Origin: Cellulomonas sp. NS3 | Lineage (GTDB): Bacteria > Actinomycetota > Actinomycetes > Actinomycetales > Cellulomonadaceae | NCBI RefSeq assembly: GCF_024757985.1 | Contig: NZ_CP103289.1 | Span: 4,712,001 to 4,776,000, forward strand | DNA length: 64,000 nucleotides | Reading direction: 5' to 3' | In this document: in pieces, positions 34,339 through 42,068 of the stretch | Position numbering within the stretch: position 1 is the stretch's first letter | How the letters are laid out: every line of letters begins with the position of its first letter | Notes under the pieces: model-generated | Told to the model about the DNA's origin: nothing | What the model saw: the letters and a program-made list of their open reading frames with translations, nothing else | The model's database searches: none | Translations under genes and position numbers: made by a program

Positions 34339-34392
34339 TTGCCGCGAGGCATCGGCGCGACGTACTGTGCGGATGTATCAAGTCGATACATC
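34339..34392 (+). promoter_or_regulatory. Promoter and operator of the padR-ino1 operon
   Basis: TTGCCG (34339-34344), an 18-bp spacer and TACTGT (34363-34368). GATGTATC (34372-34379) and GATACATC (34385-34392) form a perfect inverted repeat with a 5-bp spacer over the transcription start. PadR proteins bind ATGT...ACAT palindromes (established), so this is probably the autoregulatory site of the first gene. Confidence 0.7.
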
Positions 34393-34410
34393 GATTCCCG
34401 GCTCCTGCGC

Positions 34411-34450
34411 CGGTGCAGGCCGGTGCAGGCCGGTGCAGGCCGGTGCAGGA
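34411..34450. repeat. Four tandem copies of CGGTGCAGGC in the padR leader
   Basis: Three exact 10-bp copies and a fourth ending in A instead of C, lying between the operator and the ribosome site of the padR gene, so they are in the 5' untranslated region. A change in copy number would change leader length only. Confidence 0.9.
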
Positions 34451-34473
34451 CCGACGAGCCCAAGGAGGTGCAC

Positions 34474-35133
34474 GTGCGCGGACGTTCCGACGTCCTCGAG
34501 CCGGCCATCCTCGGCCTGCTCCACGAGGCACCCATGCACGGCTACGAGCTGCGCAAGCGCCTCAACCTCGTGCTCGGCTCGTTCCGCGCGCTGTCCTACG
34601 GCTCGCTCTACCCGTGCCTCAAGTCGCTCGTCGCGCGAGGCTGGATCGCCGGCACCGAGTCGGCCGACGCGCCGCCGCACGCCCTGTCGGGCAAGCGCGC
34701 GCGGATCGTCTACCAGCTCACGGCGGACGGCAAGGAGCACTTCCAGCAGATCCTCGCCTCGTCGGGCCCGTCGGCGTGGGAGGACGAGAACTTCGACGTC
34801 CGGTTCGCGTTCTTCGCGCAGACCGACGCCGAGACGCGGCTGCGGATCCTCGAGGGACGGCGCAGCCGGCTCACCGAGCGCCTCGAGACGATCCGCCAGT
34901 CGTTCGCCCGGACCCGGGCCCGCATGGACGAGTACACGCTCGAGCTCCAGCGGCACGGTCTCGAGCAGGTCGAGCGCGAGGTGCGCTGGCTCGACGACCT
35001 CATCGACAACGAGCGCGGCCTGCGTCGCGCCCGTCCCTCAGGTGCTGGCCACCCGGCCGTCACCGACATCCAGATAGCTGTCGACGGCGCCTCGGGCACC
35101 CCGGCACAGACAACCGAGAAGGAGCGAGGATGA
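34474..35133 (+). CDS. PadR-family transcriptional regulator
   Basis: A 219-residue winged-helix regulator. N-terminal PadR domain: [53 protein letters not shown] and [15 protein letters not shown]-terminal coiled-coil dimerisation region ([31 protein letters not shown]) as in the Vir-like subgroup. GTG 34474 lies 7 bases from an AGGAGG site. Its stop overlaps the start of ino1 (ATGA), matching the conserved PadR-inositol phosphate synthase pair in mycobacteria and other actinobacteria. It probably represses its own operon, thus inositol and mycothiol/phosphatidylinositol supply. The inducer is not known from sequence. Confidence 0.93.
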   Translation: MRGRSDVLEPAILGLLHEAPMHGYELRKRLNLVLGSFRALSYGSLYPCLKSLVARGWIAGTESADAPPHALSGKRARIVYQLTADGKEHFQQILASSGPSAWEDENFDVRFAFFAQTDAETRLRILEGRRSRLTERLETIRQSFARTRARMDEYTLELQRHGLEQVEREVRWLDDLIDNERGLRRARPSGAGHPAVTDIQIAVDGASGTPAQTTEKERG

Positions 35134-36224
35134 CCTCCATCCGCGTCGCCATCGTCGGCGTCGGCAACTGCGCCGCGTCGCTCGTCCAGGGCGTGCACTT
35201 CTACGCCGACGCCGACCCGAGCGCCCGCGTGCCGGGCCTCATGCACGTGCAGTTCGGTCCGTACCACGTGCGTGACATCGAGTTCGTCGCGGCGTTCGAC
35301 GTCGACGCGAAGAAGGTCGGGTTCGACCTGTCCGACGCGATCGGCGCCTCGGAGAACAACACGATCAAGATCGCCGACGTCCCGCCGCTCGGCGTGACCG
35401 TCCAGCGCGGCGTGACCAACGACGGCCTCGGCAAGTACTACCGCGAGACGATCGAGGAGTCGGACGCCGAGCCGGTCGACATCGTCGCCGCGCTGCGCGA
35501 GGCCCGTGCCGACGTGCTCGTCTGCTACCTCCCCGTCGGGTCCGAGGTCGCCGCCAAGTACTACGCCGAGTGCGCCATCGAGGCCGGCGTCGCGTTCGTC
35601 AACGCGCTGCCCGTCTTCATCGCGTCCGACCCGGAGTGGGCCGCGAAGTTCGAGGCCGCCGGCGTCCCGATCGTCGGCGACGACATCAAGTCGCAGGTCG
35701 GCGCCACGATCACGCACCGCGTGCTCGCGAAGCTCTTCGAGGACCGCGGCGTCGTGCTGGACCGCACGTACCAGCTCAACGTCGGCGGCAACATGGACTT
35801 CAAGAACATGCTCGAGCGCGACCGCCTCGAGTCGAAGAAGCTCTCCAAGACGCAGGCCGTCACCTCCAACATCGACGAGGGCCCCCTCGCCGGCAAGAAG
35901 GAGGACCGCAACGTCCACATCGGCCCGTCGGACTACGTCGCGTGGCTCGACGACCGCAAGTGGGCGTACGTGCGCCTCGAGGGCCGCGCGTTCGGCGAGG
36001 TGCCCCTGAACCTCGAGTACAAGCTCGAGGTCTGGGACTCCCCGAACTCGGCCGGCATCATCATCGACGCCGTGCGTGCCGCGAAGATCGCCAAGGACCG
36101 CGGCATCGGCGGCCCCATCCTGTCCGCGTCGACGTACTTCATGAAGTCGCCGCCGGTCCAGATGGAGGACACCGCGGGCCGCGCGCAGCTCGAGGCGTTC
36201 ATCCGCGGCGACGTCGAGCGCTGA
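35130..36224 (+). CDS. ino1: Inositol-3-phosphate synthase
   Basis: A 364-residue NAD-dependent enzyme converting glucose-6-phosphate to L-myo-inositol 3-phosphate, first step for phosphatidylinositol and mycothiol in actinobacteria. Rossmann start [19 protein letters not shown]-like ([19 protein letters not shown]), then [86 protein letters not shown] and [19 protein letters not shown], all diagnostic of the archaeal/actinobacterial short form. ATG 35130 overlaps the PadR stop. Followed by a strong terminator. Confidence 0.97.
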   Translation: MTSIRVAIVGVGNCAASLVQGVHFYADADPSARVPGLMHVQFGPYHVRDIEFVAAFDVDAKKVGFDLSDAIGASENNTIKIADVPPLGVTVQRGVTNDGLGKYYRETIEESDAEPVDIVAALREARADVLVCYLPVGSEVAAKYYAECAIEAGVAFVNALPVFIASDPEWAAKFEAAGVPIVGDDIKSQVGATITHRVLAKLFEDRGVVLDRTYQLNVGGNMDFKNMLERDRLESKKLSKTQAVTSNIDEGPLAGKKEDRNVHIGPSDYVAWLDDRKWAYVRLEGRAFGEVPLNLEYKLEVWDSPNSAGIIIDAVRAAKIAKDRGIGGPILSASTYFMKSPPVQMEDTAGRAQLEAFIRGDVER

Positions 36225-36267
36225 CCTCGCGTCACGCACGACCGCAGCACCCCAGCAGCACCCCGGA

Positions 36268-36300
36268 CGAGGCCCGGCGCTCCCGCAGCGTCGGGCCTCG
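36268..36300 (+). terminator. Terminator of the padR-ino1 operon
   Basis: CGAGGCCCG (36268-36276) and CGGGCCTCG (36292-36300) pair perfectly; CGCT/AGCG inside lengthens the stem. It starts 44 bp after the ino1 stop. Confidence 0.8.
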
Positions 36301-36323
36301 TCCCGGTCCCCGGTCCGGCCGGA

Positions 36324-36329
36324 TAGCCT
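36324..36329 (+). promoter_or_regulatory. -10 hexamer of the MFS gene, leaderless arrangement
   Basis: TAGCCT ends six bases before the GTG start at 36336, and no ribosome site is present, so translation probably starts at the 5' end of the message. Confidence 0.5.
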
Positions 36330-36335
36330 GACCCG

Positions 36336-37658
36336 GTGCGCGTGATCGGCGAGCTCCGCCAGCTCCTGCGGCTCCCGGGCTTCCGCCGACTCTTCGCCGT
36401 CCGGCTCACGAGCCAGACCTCCGACGGCATGTTCCAGGTCGGCCTCGCGACGCTGTTCTTCTTCTCCCCCGAGAACGCGAGCACCGCGACGGGGGTCGCC
36501 GCGGCGTTCGCCGTCCTCCTGCTGCCGTTCACGATCGTCGGGCCGTGGGCCGGGGTGCTGCTCGACCGGTGGCGCCGCCGTCAGGTGCTGCTCGTCGGGA
36601 ACCTCGTGCGCGTCGGGCTCACCCTGACGATCGCGGTCCTCATGGCGACGAGCGGCGTCGGCCCGGCGGTGTACGTGCTCGCGCTCGTGACGCTCTCGGT
36701 CAACCGGTTCCTGCTCTCGGCGCTGTCCGCGTCGCTCCCCCGCGTCGTCGACGGACCGCTGCTGCTCACCGCCAACTCGCTGACCCCGACGCTCGGGGCG
36801 GCCGCGGCGGGCGTGGGCGGCGCCGTGGGGCTCGTGCTCGGTCTCGTGCTGCCCGAGGGACGGGCGCAGGACGTCGGGGCGCTCGTGCTGGCCGCCTCGC
36901 TCATGGGCGCCGCGTCGGCCCTCGCGCTCCGGCTGGGCCGCGACCAGCTCGGGCCCGACGCGCGCGCCGCCGGCGAGGAGCTGCGCCGCGCGCTCGGGAT
37001 GCTCGCGCACGGGCTCGTCGCGGGGGCGCGGCACCTCGTCGCGCGGCGCACCCCGGCCCTCGCGCTCGGTGTCATGGCGGTGCACCGGTTCCTCTACGGC
37101 GCGACGTTCATCGCGAGCATCCTGATCTCCCGGAACCTGCTCTCCGACCCCGCCGACGCGGACGCCGGGCTCCGGACGTTCGGGACGGTGCTCGCGGCGT
37201 CGGCCGTCGGCTTCGCCCTCGCGGTGGTGCTCACCCCGGTGCTGAGCCCGCGCACCGGCCCGCACGCGTGGATCGTGCTGTGCCTCGGGGGGGCGGCGCT
37301 CAGCCAGCTCCTGCTGACCGTCACGGTCGAGCGGTGGGCGGTCCTCGTCGGTGCCGGGGCGCTCGGCCTCGCAGCGCAGGGCGCCAAGATCGCCGTCGAC
37401 ACGATCGTCCAGCGCGACACCGCGGACGCGTTCCGCGGGCGGGCGTTCGCGCTCTACGACGTGCTCTACAACGCCGCGTTCGTCGGCGCCGCGGCCCTCG
37501 CCGCCGCGACGCTCCCGGACACCGGCTGGTCGCGGGTCGTGTTCGCGCTGCTCGCGGTCGCGTACGCGCTCGCGGCGGTGCTGTACCGGGCGGCCTCCGC
37601 GCGCGGCCCGAGCGACGTCACCCTCGCCCCGGTGTTGCCGGGCAGAGGCGAACCCTAG
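36336..37658 (+). CDS. Major facilitator superfamily transporter
   Basis: A 440-residue MFS protein with 10-12 hydrophobic helices. It opens LPGFRRLFAVRLTSQTSDGMFQVGLATLFFF, typical of the Bacillus-type enterobactin-exporter/macrolide-efflux-like branch of actinobacterial MFS, and holds the loop motif GVLLDRWRRRQVLLVGNLVR between helices 2 and 3. DTIVQRDTADAFRGRAFALYDVLYN matches the second-half loop of the branch. Mycobacterium has an MFS gene at a similar position near ino1. Substrate unknown. Ten bases separate it from the LOV phosphatase gene, but that gene seems to have its own promoter. Confidence 0.87.
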   Translation: MRVIGELRQLLRLPGFRRLFAVRLTSQTSDGMFQVGLATLFFFSPENASTATGVAAAFAVLLLPFTIVGPWAGVLLDRWRRRQVLLVGNLVRVGLTLTIAVLMATSGVGPAVYVLALVTLSVNRFLLSALSASLPRVVDGPLLLTANSLTPTLGAAAAGVGGAVGLVLGLVLPEGRAQDVGALVLAASLMGAASALALRLGRDQLGPDARAAGEELRRALGMLAHGLVAGARHLVARRTPALALGVMAVHRFLYGATFIASILISRNLLSDPADADAGLRTFGTVLAASAVGFALAVVLTPVLSPRTGPHAWIVLCLGGAALSQLLLTVTVERWAVLVGAGALGLAAQGAKIAVDTIVQRDTADAFRGRAFALYDVLYNAAFVGAAALAAATLPDTGWSRVVFALLAVAYALAAVLYRAASARGPSDVTLAPVLPGRGEP

Positions 37659-37661
37659 AAT
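37656..37661 (+). promoter_or_regulatory. -10 hexamer of the LOV phosphatase gene, leaderless arrangement
   Basis: TAGAAT overlaps the stop codon of the preceding MFS gene (TAG, 37656-37658) and ends six bases before the GTG at 37668. TTGCCG at 37635-37640 gives a short 15-bp spacer. No ribosome site. Confidence 0.5.
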
Positions 37662-37667
37662 CTCCGG

Positions 37668-39803
37668 GTGCAGCCGGACGACCACGCCGTGAGCGCGAGC
37701 TCGCCGCGGACCGCAGACCCTCGCGCGACCGCGGTGCTCCCCCCCATCGTCCGGGACAGGCCAGCCGCCACGCTGCTCGTCGATGTCGAGCGCGGGACCG
37801 TCGTCTTCGCCAACCGCCTCGCGGTCGAGCTGGCGCCCGGGATGCACCTGCCGGTCTCGCTCGAGGCCTGGTCGCTCGAGGCCGGCCTCGTGACCCCGGA
37901 CGGGGCCGCGCTCGGCGCGGGCGAGTTCTCGCTCGCCGACCTGGCTGCCGGTCGCCCCGCGCGAGGAGTCGCGGTGACCGCGGCGCGGCGCTCCGACGCG
38001 TCGGCTGCGCGCGAGGCGATGTGGGTCGTCGGCGTCCCGCTCACGGACGCGCCGGCGCCGCTCACCCGCCAGTCGCTCGTGATCCTGCTCCCGGTGCGCG
38101 AGGAGGAGGCGCTGCGCGCGCTGCAGGACCGCGCGGGTGACCTGCACGCGCGCGCGGCGATGGCGAGCGAGCTGTCGTTCACGATCTCCGACCCCCACGA
38201 GATCGACGACCCGCTCGTCTGGGTGAACCCGGCGTTCGAGCGCGTCACCGGATACTCCGCCGAGGACTCCGTGGGTCGCAACTGCCGGTTCCTGCAGGGG
38301 CCCGACACCGACCGCGCGACGATCGACCGCTTGCGCGAGTCGCTGGAGCGCGGCGAGACGTTCGCCGAGACGATGCTCAACTACCGCAAGGACGGCACGC
38401 CGTTCTGGAACCAGGTCGTCATCAGCCCGGTGCTCGACGCGGACGGGGTCATCACCCACCACGTCGGCATCCAGGCGGACGTCACGGAGCGCGTCGAGCT
38501 CGAGCGCGCGCGCGACGAGGCGCTCGACGAGGCCCGTGTGACGAGCGAGCGCCTCCAGCTCCTCGCGGAGGTCGTCGACGCCCTCGCGCACCACCTGGAC
38601 TACGGGGCCGCGGTCGACGCGCTCGCCGACGTCGCCGTGCCCGCGCTCGCGACCTGGGGCTTCGTCACCGTCACGACCGACGCGGGGCAGATCGAGCGGA
38701 TCCACATCGCGACGACGCACCCCGAGTCCTCCACGGCCGCCCGGATCCTCGAGAGCGAGGACATCTCGTGGCTCACCCGGTCGCCGAGCGTCGCCGCGGC
38801 GCTCGCGAGCGAGTCCGGGTACGTCGCCGCACCGTTCCCCGTCGACCTCGCCAGCCTCCCCGCCCGCACGACGCCGCGGCAGCTCGACGCGCTGCGCGAG
38901 CTCGGGCTCGGCAGCGCGCTCGTCGTCCCGCTGCGCGCGCGTGACCGCGTCATCGGCGTGCTGTGCCTCGTGCACGAGTCCGTCGACGGCTTCCCGCGCG
39001 CGGTCGTCGACACGGCGGCGCACCTCGGCCAGCGTGCCGGCCTCGCGCTCGACAACGTGCGGCTCTACCTCCGCGAGCGCGAGGCGGCCCTCACGCTGCA
39101 GCACTCGCTGCTGCCCGAGATCCCCGACGTCGAGGGTCTCGACCTCGCCGCGTCCTACGTCCCCGCGGTGCACCGCGCGCAGGTGGGCGGCGACTGGTTC
39201 GACGTGCTGCCGCTCCCCGACGGCGCGCTCGGGCTCGCGGTCGGCGACGTCGTCGGGCACGACCTGCGCGCCGCGGCGTCGATGGGCCAGCTGCGCTCGG
39301 TGCTGCGCTCCTACGCGTGGAGCGGCGAGCGGGCCGGCCGGGTCGTCGCGCACCTCGACGAGCTCGTGCGCGGGCTCGGGATGGCCGACATCTCGACGTG
39401 CGTGTACCTGCGGCTCGAGGTGGCCGAGGGTGCCGCGGGCGGGAGCCGGCGGCTCACGTACAGCCGCGCCGGGCACCCGACGCCGCTGCTGCGCCTGCCC
39501 GGCGGCGAGGTCGTGGCGCTCTCCGGTGCGCTCGCGACACCCATCGGCGTGACGACTCTCGGGGAGCCGGCGCCCGAGGCCGAGCAGGACATGCCGCCCG
39601 GCTCGGTGCTCGTCGTCTACTCCGACGGGCTCGTCGAGCGGCGCGACCGCTCGCTGCGCGAGGGCATCGCCGAGCTGACCCGGACCCTCGGCAAGATCCC
39701 CGCGGGGGCGAGCGCGGCCGAGATCCGCGACGAGCTCGTCGAGCGGCTCGTGTCCGCGCGCCAGGAGGACGACGTGTGCCTCCTGGTGGTCCGCATCCCC
39801 TGA
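37668..39803 (+). CDS. LOV photoreceptor - GAF - SpoIIE/RsbU-type protein phosphatase
   Basis: A 711-residue cytoplasmic signalling protein. A first PAS-like segment (about 25-150) is followed by a PAS/LOV domain (about 160-285) containing GRNCRFLQGPDT; Cys206 is the residue that forms the flavin adduct under blue light, and NPAFERVTGYSAED and NYRKDGTPFWNQVVISPV complete the LOV signature. A GAF-like domain (about 310-470) and a PPM/SpoIIE phosphatase domain (about 480-711) come next, with metal ligands in GGDWFDV, VGDVVGHD, VYSDGLVERRD and the closing EDDVCLLVV. In related proteins the phosphatase dephosphorylates an anti-anti-sigma factor, turning on a general stress response. No sigma/anti-sigma partner is in the window, so the target is elsewhere. 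Confidence 0.94.
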   Translation: MQPDDHAVSASSPRTADPRATAVLPPIVRDRPAATLLVDVERGTVVFANRLAVELAPGMHLPVSLEAWSLEAGLVTPDGAALGAGEFSLADLAAGRPARGVAVTAARRSDASAAREAMWVVGVPLTDAPAPLTRQSLVILLPVREEEALRALQDRAGDLHARAAMASELSFTISDPHEIDDPLVWVNPAFERVTGYSAEDSVGRNCRFLQGPDTDRATIDRLRESLERGETFAETMLNYRKDGTPFWNQVVISPVLDADGVITHHVGIQADVTERVELERARDEALDEARVTSERLQLLAEVVDALAHHLDYGAAVDALADVAVPALATWGFVTVTTDAGQIERIHIATTHPESSTAARILESEDISWLTRSPSVAAALASESGYVAAPFPVDLASLPARTTPRQLDALRELGLGSALVVPLRARDRVIGVLCLVHESVDGFPRAVVDTAAHLGQRAGLALDNVRLYLREREAALTLQHSLLPEIPDVEGLDLAASYVPAVHRAQVGGDWFDVLPLPDGALGLAVGDVVGHDLRAAASMGQLRSVLRSYAWSGERAGRVVAHLDELVRGLGMADISTCVYLRLEVAEGAAGGSRRLTYSRAGHPTPLLRLPGGEVVALSGALATPIGVTTLGEPAPEAEQDMPPGSVLVVYSDGLVERRDRSLREGIAELTRTLGKIPAGASAAEIRDELVERLVSARQEDDVCLLVVRIP

Positions 39804-39891
39804 CGGACCGCCGGCCCGGGCCGGGGCAGCACCGACCGGACCGGGCCGAGGCACCCGCGAGCCGGACCGGGCCGGGGTGGTCCGCGGCGGG

Positions 39892-41376
39892 TCAGTCCTG
39901 CTGGGCCGACCACCACGCGAGCAGCTCCGCGCGCGCCGCGTCGTGGTCGAGCGGGCCGCGCTCCATGCGCAGCTCGAGCAGGTGCTTGTAGGCCTTGCCG
40001 ACCGTGGGCCCCGGCGGGATGCCGAGGATCTCCATGATCGCGGCGCCGTCGAGGTCGGGGCGGATCGAGGCGAGCTCCTCCTGCTCCCGCAGCCGCGCGA
40101 TGCGGACCTCGAGGTCGTCGTACGCCCGGGACAGGCGCTCGGCCTTGCGGCGGTTGCGGGTCGTGCAGTCCGAGCGCGTGAGCCGGTGCAGGCGCTCGAG
40201 CAGCGGGCCGGCGTCGGTCACGTAGCGCCGCACCGCCGAGTCCGTCCACGCGCCCTCGCCGTACCCGTGGAAGCGCAGGTGCAGCTCGGTGAGCCGCGCG
40301 ACCGCCTGCACAGTGGCCTTGTCGAAGCGCAGGGCCTTGAGCCGGCGGGCCACGAGCTTGGCACCGACGACCTCGTGGTGGTGGAAGCTCACGCCGCCGC
40401 CGTCCTCGAACCGGCGCGTCGCGGGCTTGCCGATGTCGTGCAGCAGCGCCGCGAGCCGCAGCACCAGGTCCGGGCCGGGCACCGGGCCGGTCGGGGCGTC
40501 GACCGTGCCGGTCTCCAGGTCGATCGCCTGCTCGAGCACGATGAGCGAGTGCTCGTACACGTCCTTGTGGCGGTGGTGCTCGTCGATCTCGAGGCGCAGC
40601 GCGGGCAGCTCGGGCAGCACGTGGTCGGCGAGCCCGGTCGCGACGAGCACCTCGAGCCCCTCGCGGGGGGACGGCGAGAGCAGCAGCTTGGTCAGCTCGT
40701 CGCGCACGCGCTCGGCCGAGACGATCGTGATGCGCTCGGCCATGTCGCCGATCGCCGCGAGCGCGTCGTCGTCCACCGTGAAGCCGAGCTGGGCGGCGAA
40801 CCGTGCGGCGCGCATCATGCGCAGCGGGTCGTCGTCGAACGACTGCCGCGCGGCCACCGGGGTGCGCAGCGTGCGGCGCGCCAGTTCGGCGAGACCGTCG
40901 AACGGGTCGACGAACGTGAGCTCGGGGACGCGCACCGCCATGGAGTTGACCGTGAAGTCGCGGCGCGAGAGGTCGCCCTCGAGCGTGTCCCCGAAGGCGA
41001 CCTCGGGCTTGCGCGACGCCGGGTCGTACGCGTCGGTGCGGTAGGTCGTGACCTCGACGACAACGTCGGCCCCGCCCCGGCGGCGCCCGTGCCGGCGTGC
41101 ACCGATCGTCCCGAACGCCTTGCCGATGTCCCAGTGCGCGTCGCCCCACGCGGCGAGCAGCGCGATCGTCTCGTCGGGGGTCGCGGACGTCGCGAAGTCG
41201 AGGTCGTTGCTGACCCGACCGAGGAACGCGTCCCGCACCGGCCCGCCCACGAGCGCGAGCTCGTGACCGGCGGCGCGGAAGACCTCCCCGAGCTCGAGCG
41301 CGTCCGGCGCGAGGTCCGCGAGGACGGTCAGTGCGCGGCGGCGGAGCTGGAGCAGGTCGGTGGGGTCGGTGGGCAC
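39892..41376 (-). CDS. pcnA: CCA tRNA nucleotidyltransferase / poly(A) polymerase family
   Basis: A 494-residue template-independent polymerase that adds or repairs the 3' CCA of tRNA. Head domain: LVGGPVRDAFLGR with NDLDFATSATPDE (catalytic D-x-D), RRDFTVNSMAVRV and DDDPLRMMRAARFAAQLGF. An HD domain follows (HKDVYEHSL...LAALLHDIGKPATR, HHHEVVGAKLVARRLKALRF). Start GTG 41376 is where family similarity begins; longer frames are Arg/Pro-rich. It is divergent from the Nudix gene, the same pair order as pcnA-mutT4 in mycobacteria. The short 39804-39891 gap to the LOV gene contains the palindrome CCGGCCCGGGCCGG at 39811, a possible terminator. Confidence 0.94.
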   Translation of the reverse strand: MPTDPTDLLQLRRRALTVLADLAPDALELGEVFRAAGHELALVGGPVRDAFLGRVSNDLDFATSATPDETIALLAAWGDAHWDIGKAFGTIGARRHGRRRGGADVVVEVTTYRTDAYDPASRKPEVAFGDTLEGDLSRRDFTVNSMAVRVPELTFVDPFDGLAELARRTLRTPVAARQSFDDDPLRMMRAARFAAQLGFTVDDDALAAIGDMAERITIVSAERVRDELTKLLLSPSPREGLEVLVATGLADHVLPELPALRLEIDEHHRHKDVYEHSLIVLEQAIDLETGTVDAPTGPVPGPDLVLRLAALLHDIGKPATRRFEDGGGVSFHHHEVVGAKLVARRLKALRFDKATVQAVARLTELHLRFHGYGEGAWTDSAVRRYVTDAGPLLERLHRLTRSDCTTRNRRKAERLSRAYDDLEVRIARLREQEELASIRPDLDGAAIMEILGIPPGPTVGKAYKHLLELRMERGPLDHDAARAELLAWWSAQQD

Positions 41377-41510
41377 GACGCCCAAGCCTGCCAGATCGGG
41401 CGCGCGGGCGTGGGTGAGGGCCGGTGCCGGGGACGACGCGCGCGCGGCGCCGGGCGGGGGGCGGGCGAACCGGCCACCCCGAGGGTGAGGGACCCGTCGG
41501 GGCGAATGGT

Positions 41511-41516
41511 TACAGT
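41511..41516 (+). promoter_or_regulatory. -10 hexamer of the Nudix gene, leaderless arrangement
   Basis: TACAGT ends six bases before ATG 41523 and no ribosome site is seen. It would drive the Nudix-DUF6049-murJ operon. Confidence 0.5.
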
Positions 41517-41522
41517 GTCGAC

Positions 41523-42068
41523 ATGCCGAGCCCTGCGCGTCCTGATGGCGTACCCACGCCACCGGGCGGGCACGCGCTCCGGATCGAGCTGCGGAGCGCG
41601 TCCGTCCGCCCTGTCCCCGCGGTCCTCCCCGTCGTCGAGGAGACCAGCGCGGGCGGCCTCGTCGTGAGCACGGTCCAGGGCGTGCACCACGCCGCGGTCA
41701 TCGCGCGCCGCAACCGCGCCGGGCGGCTCGAGTGGTGCCTGCCGAAGGGCCACCTGGAGGGTGTCGAGACCCCCGAGGAGGCGGCCGTCCGCGAGATCGC
41801 CGAGGAGACCGGGATCCTCGGGCAGGTGCTGCGCCGGCTCGGCGTCATCGACTACTGGTTCACCGGCGACGACCGGCGCGTGCACAAGGTCGTGCACCAC
41901 TTCCTGCTCGGGGCGGTCGGCGGCGAGCTGACCGTCGAGGGCGACCCGGACGGCGAGGCGGAGGACGTCGAGTGGGTCCCGGTGACGGAGCTGCCCGGAC
42001 GCCTCGCCTACCCGAACGAGCGTCGGCTCGCCGAGGCGGCCCACCTCGTGCTCACCAGCCAGGCATGA
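41523..42068 (+). CDS. Nudix hydrolase (MutT4-like)
   Basis: A 181-residue pyrophosphohydrolase. The Nudix box is complete: GHLEGVETPEEAAVREIAEETG fits Gx5Ex7REUxEExGU, preceded by EWCLPKG. An N-terminal extension of 35 residues and VVEETSAGGLVV match the mycobacterial MutT4 group. It may clean damaged nucleotides or act on diphosphate compounds. First gene of a run in which each stop overlaps the next ATG (ATGA at 42065 and 44395), so it is co-translated with the DUF6049 and MurJ genes; this order is conserved in actinobacteria (Rv3908-Rv3910). Confidence 0.9.
   Translation: MPSPARPDGVPTPPGGHALRIELRSASVRPVPAVLPVVEETSAGGLVVSTVQGVHHAAVIARRNRAGRLEWCLPKGHLEGVETPEEAAVREIAEETGILGQVLRRLGVIDYWFTGDDRRVHKVVHHFLLGAVGGELTVEGDPDGEAEDVEWVPVTELPGRLAYPNERRLAEAAHLVLTSQA

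Noticed and set aside
34710-39854. A 1714-codon minus-strand frame
   Set aside because: It lies opposite padR, ino1, the MFS and the LOV gene; Arg/Val/Asp-rich shadow translation typical of high-GC antisense.
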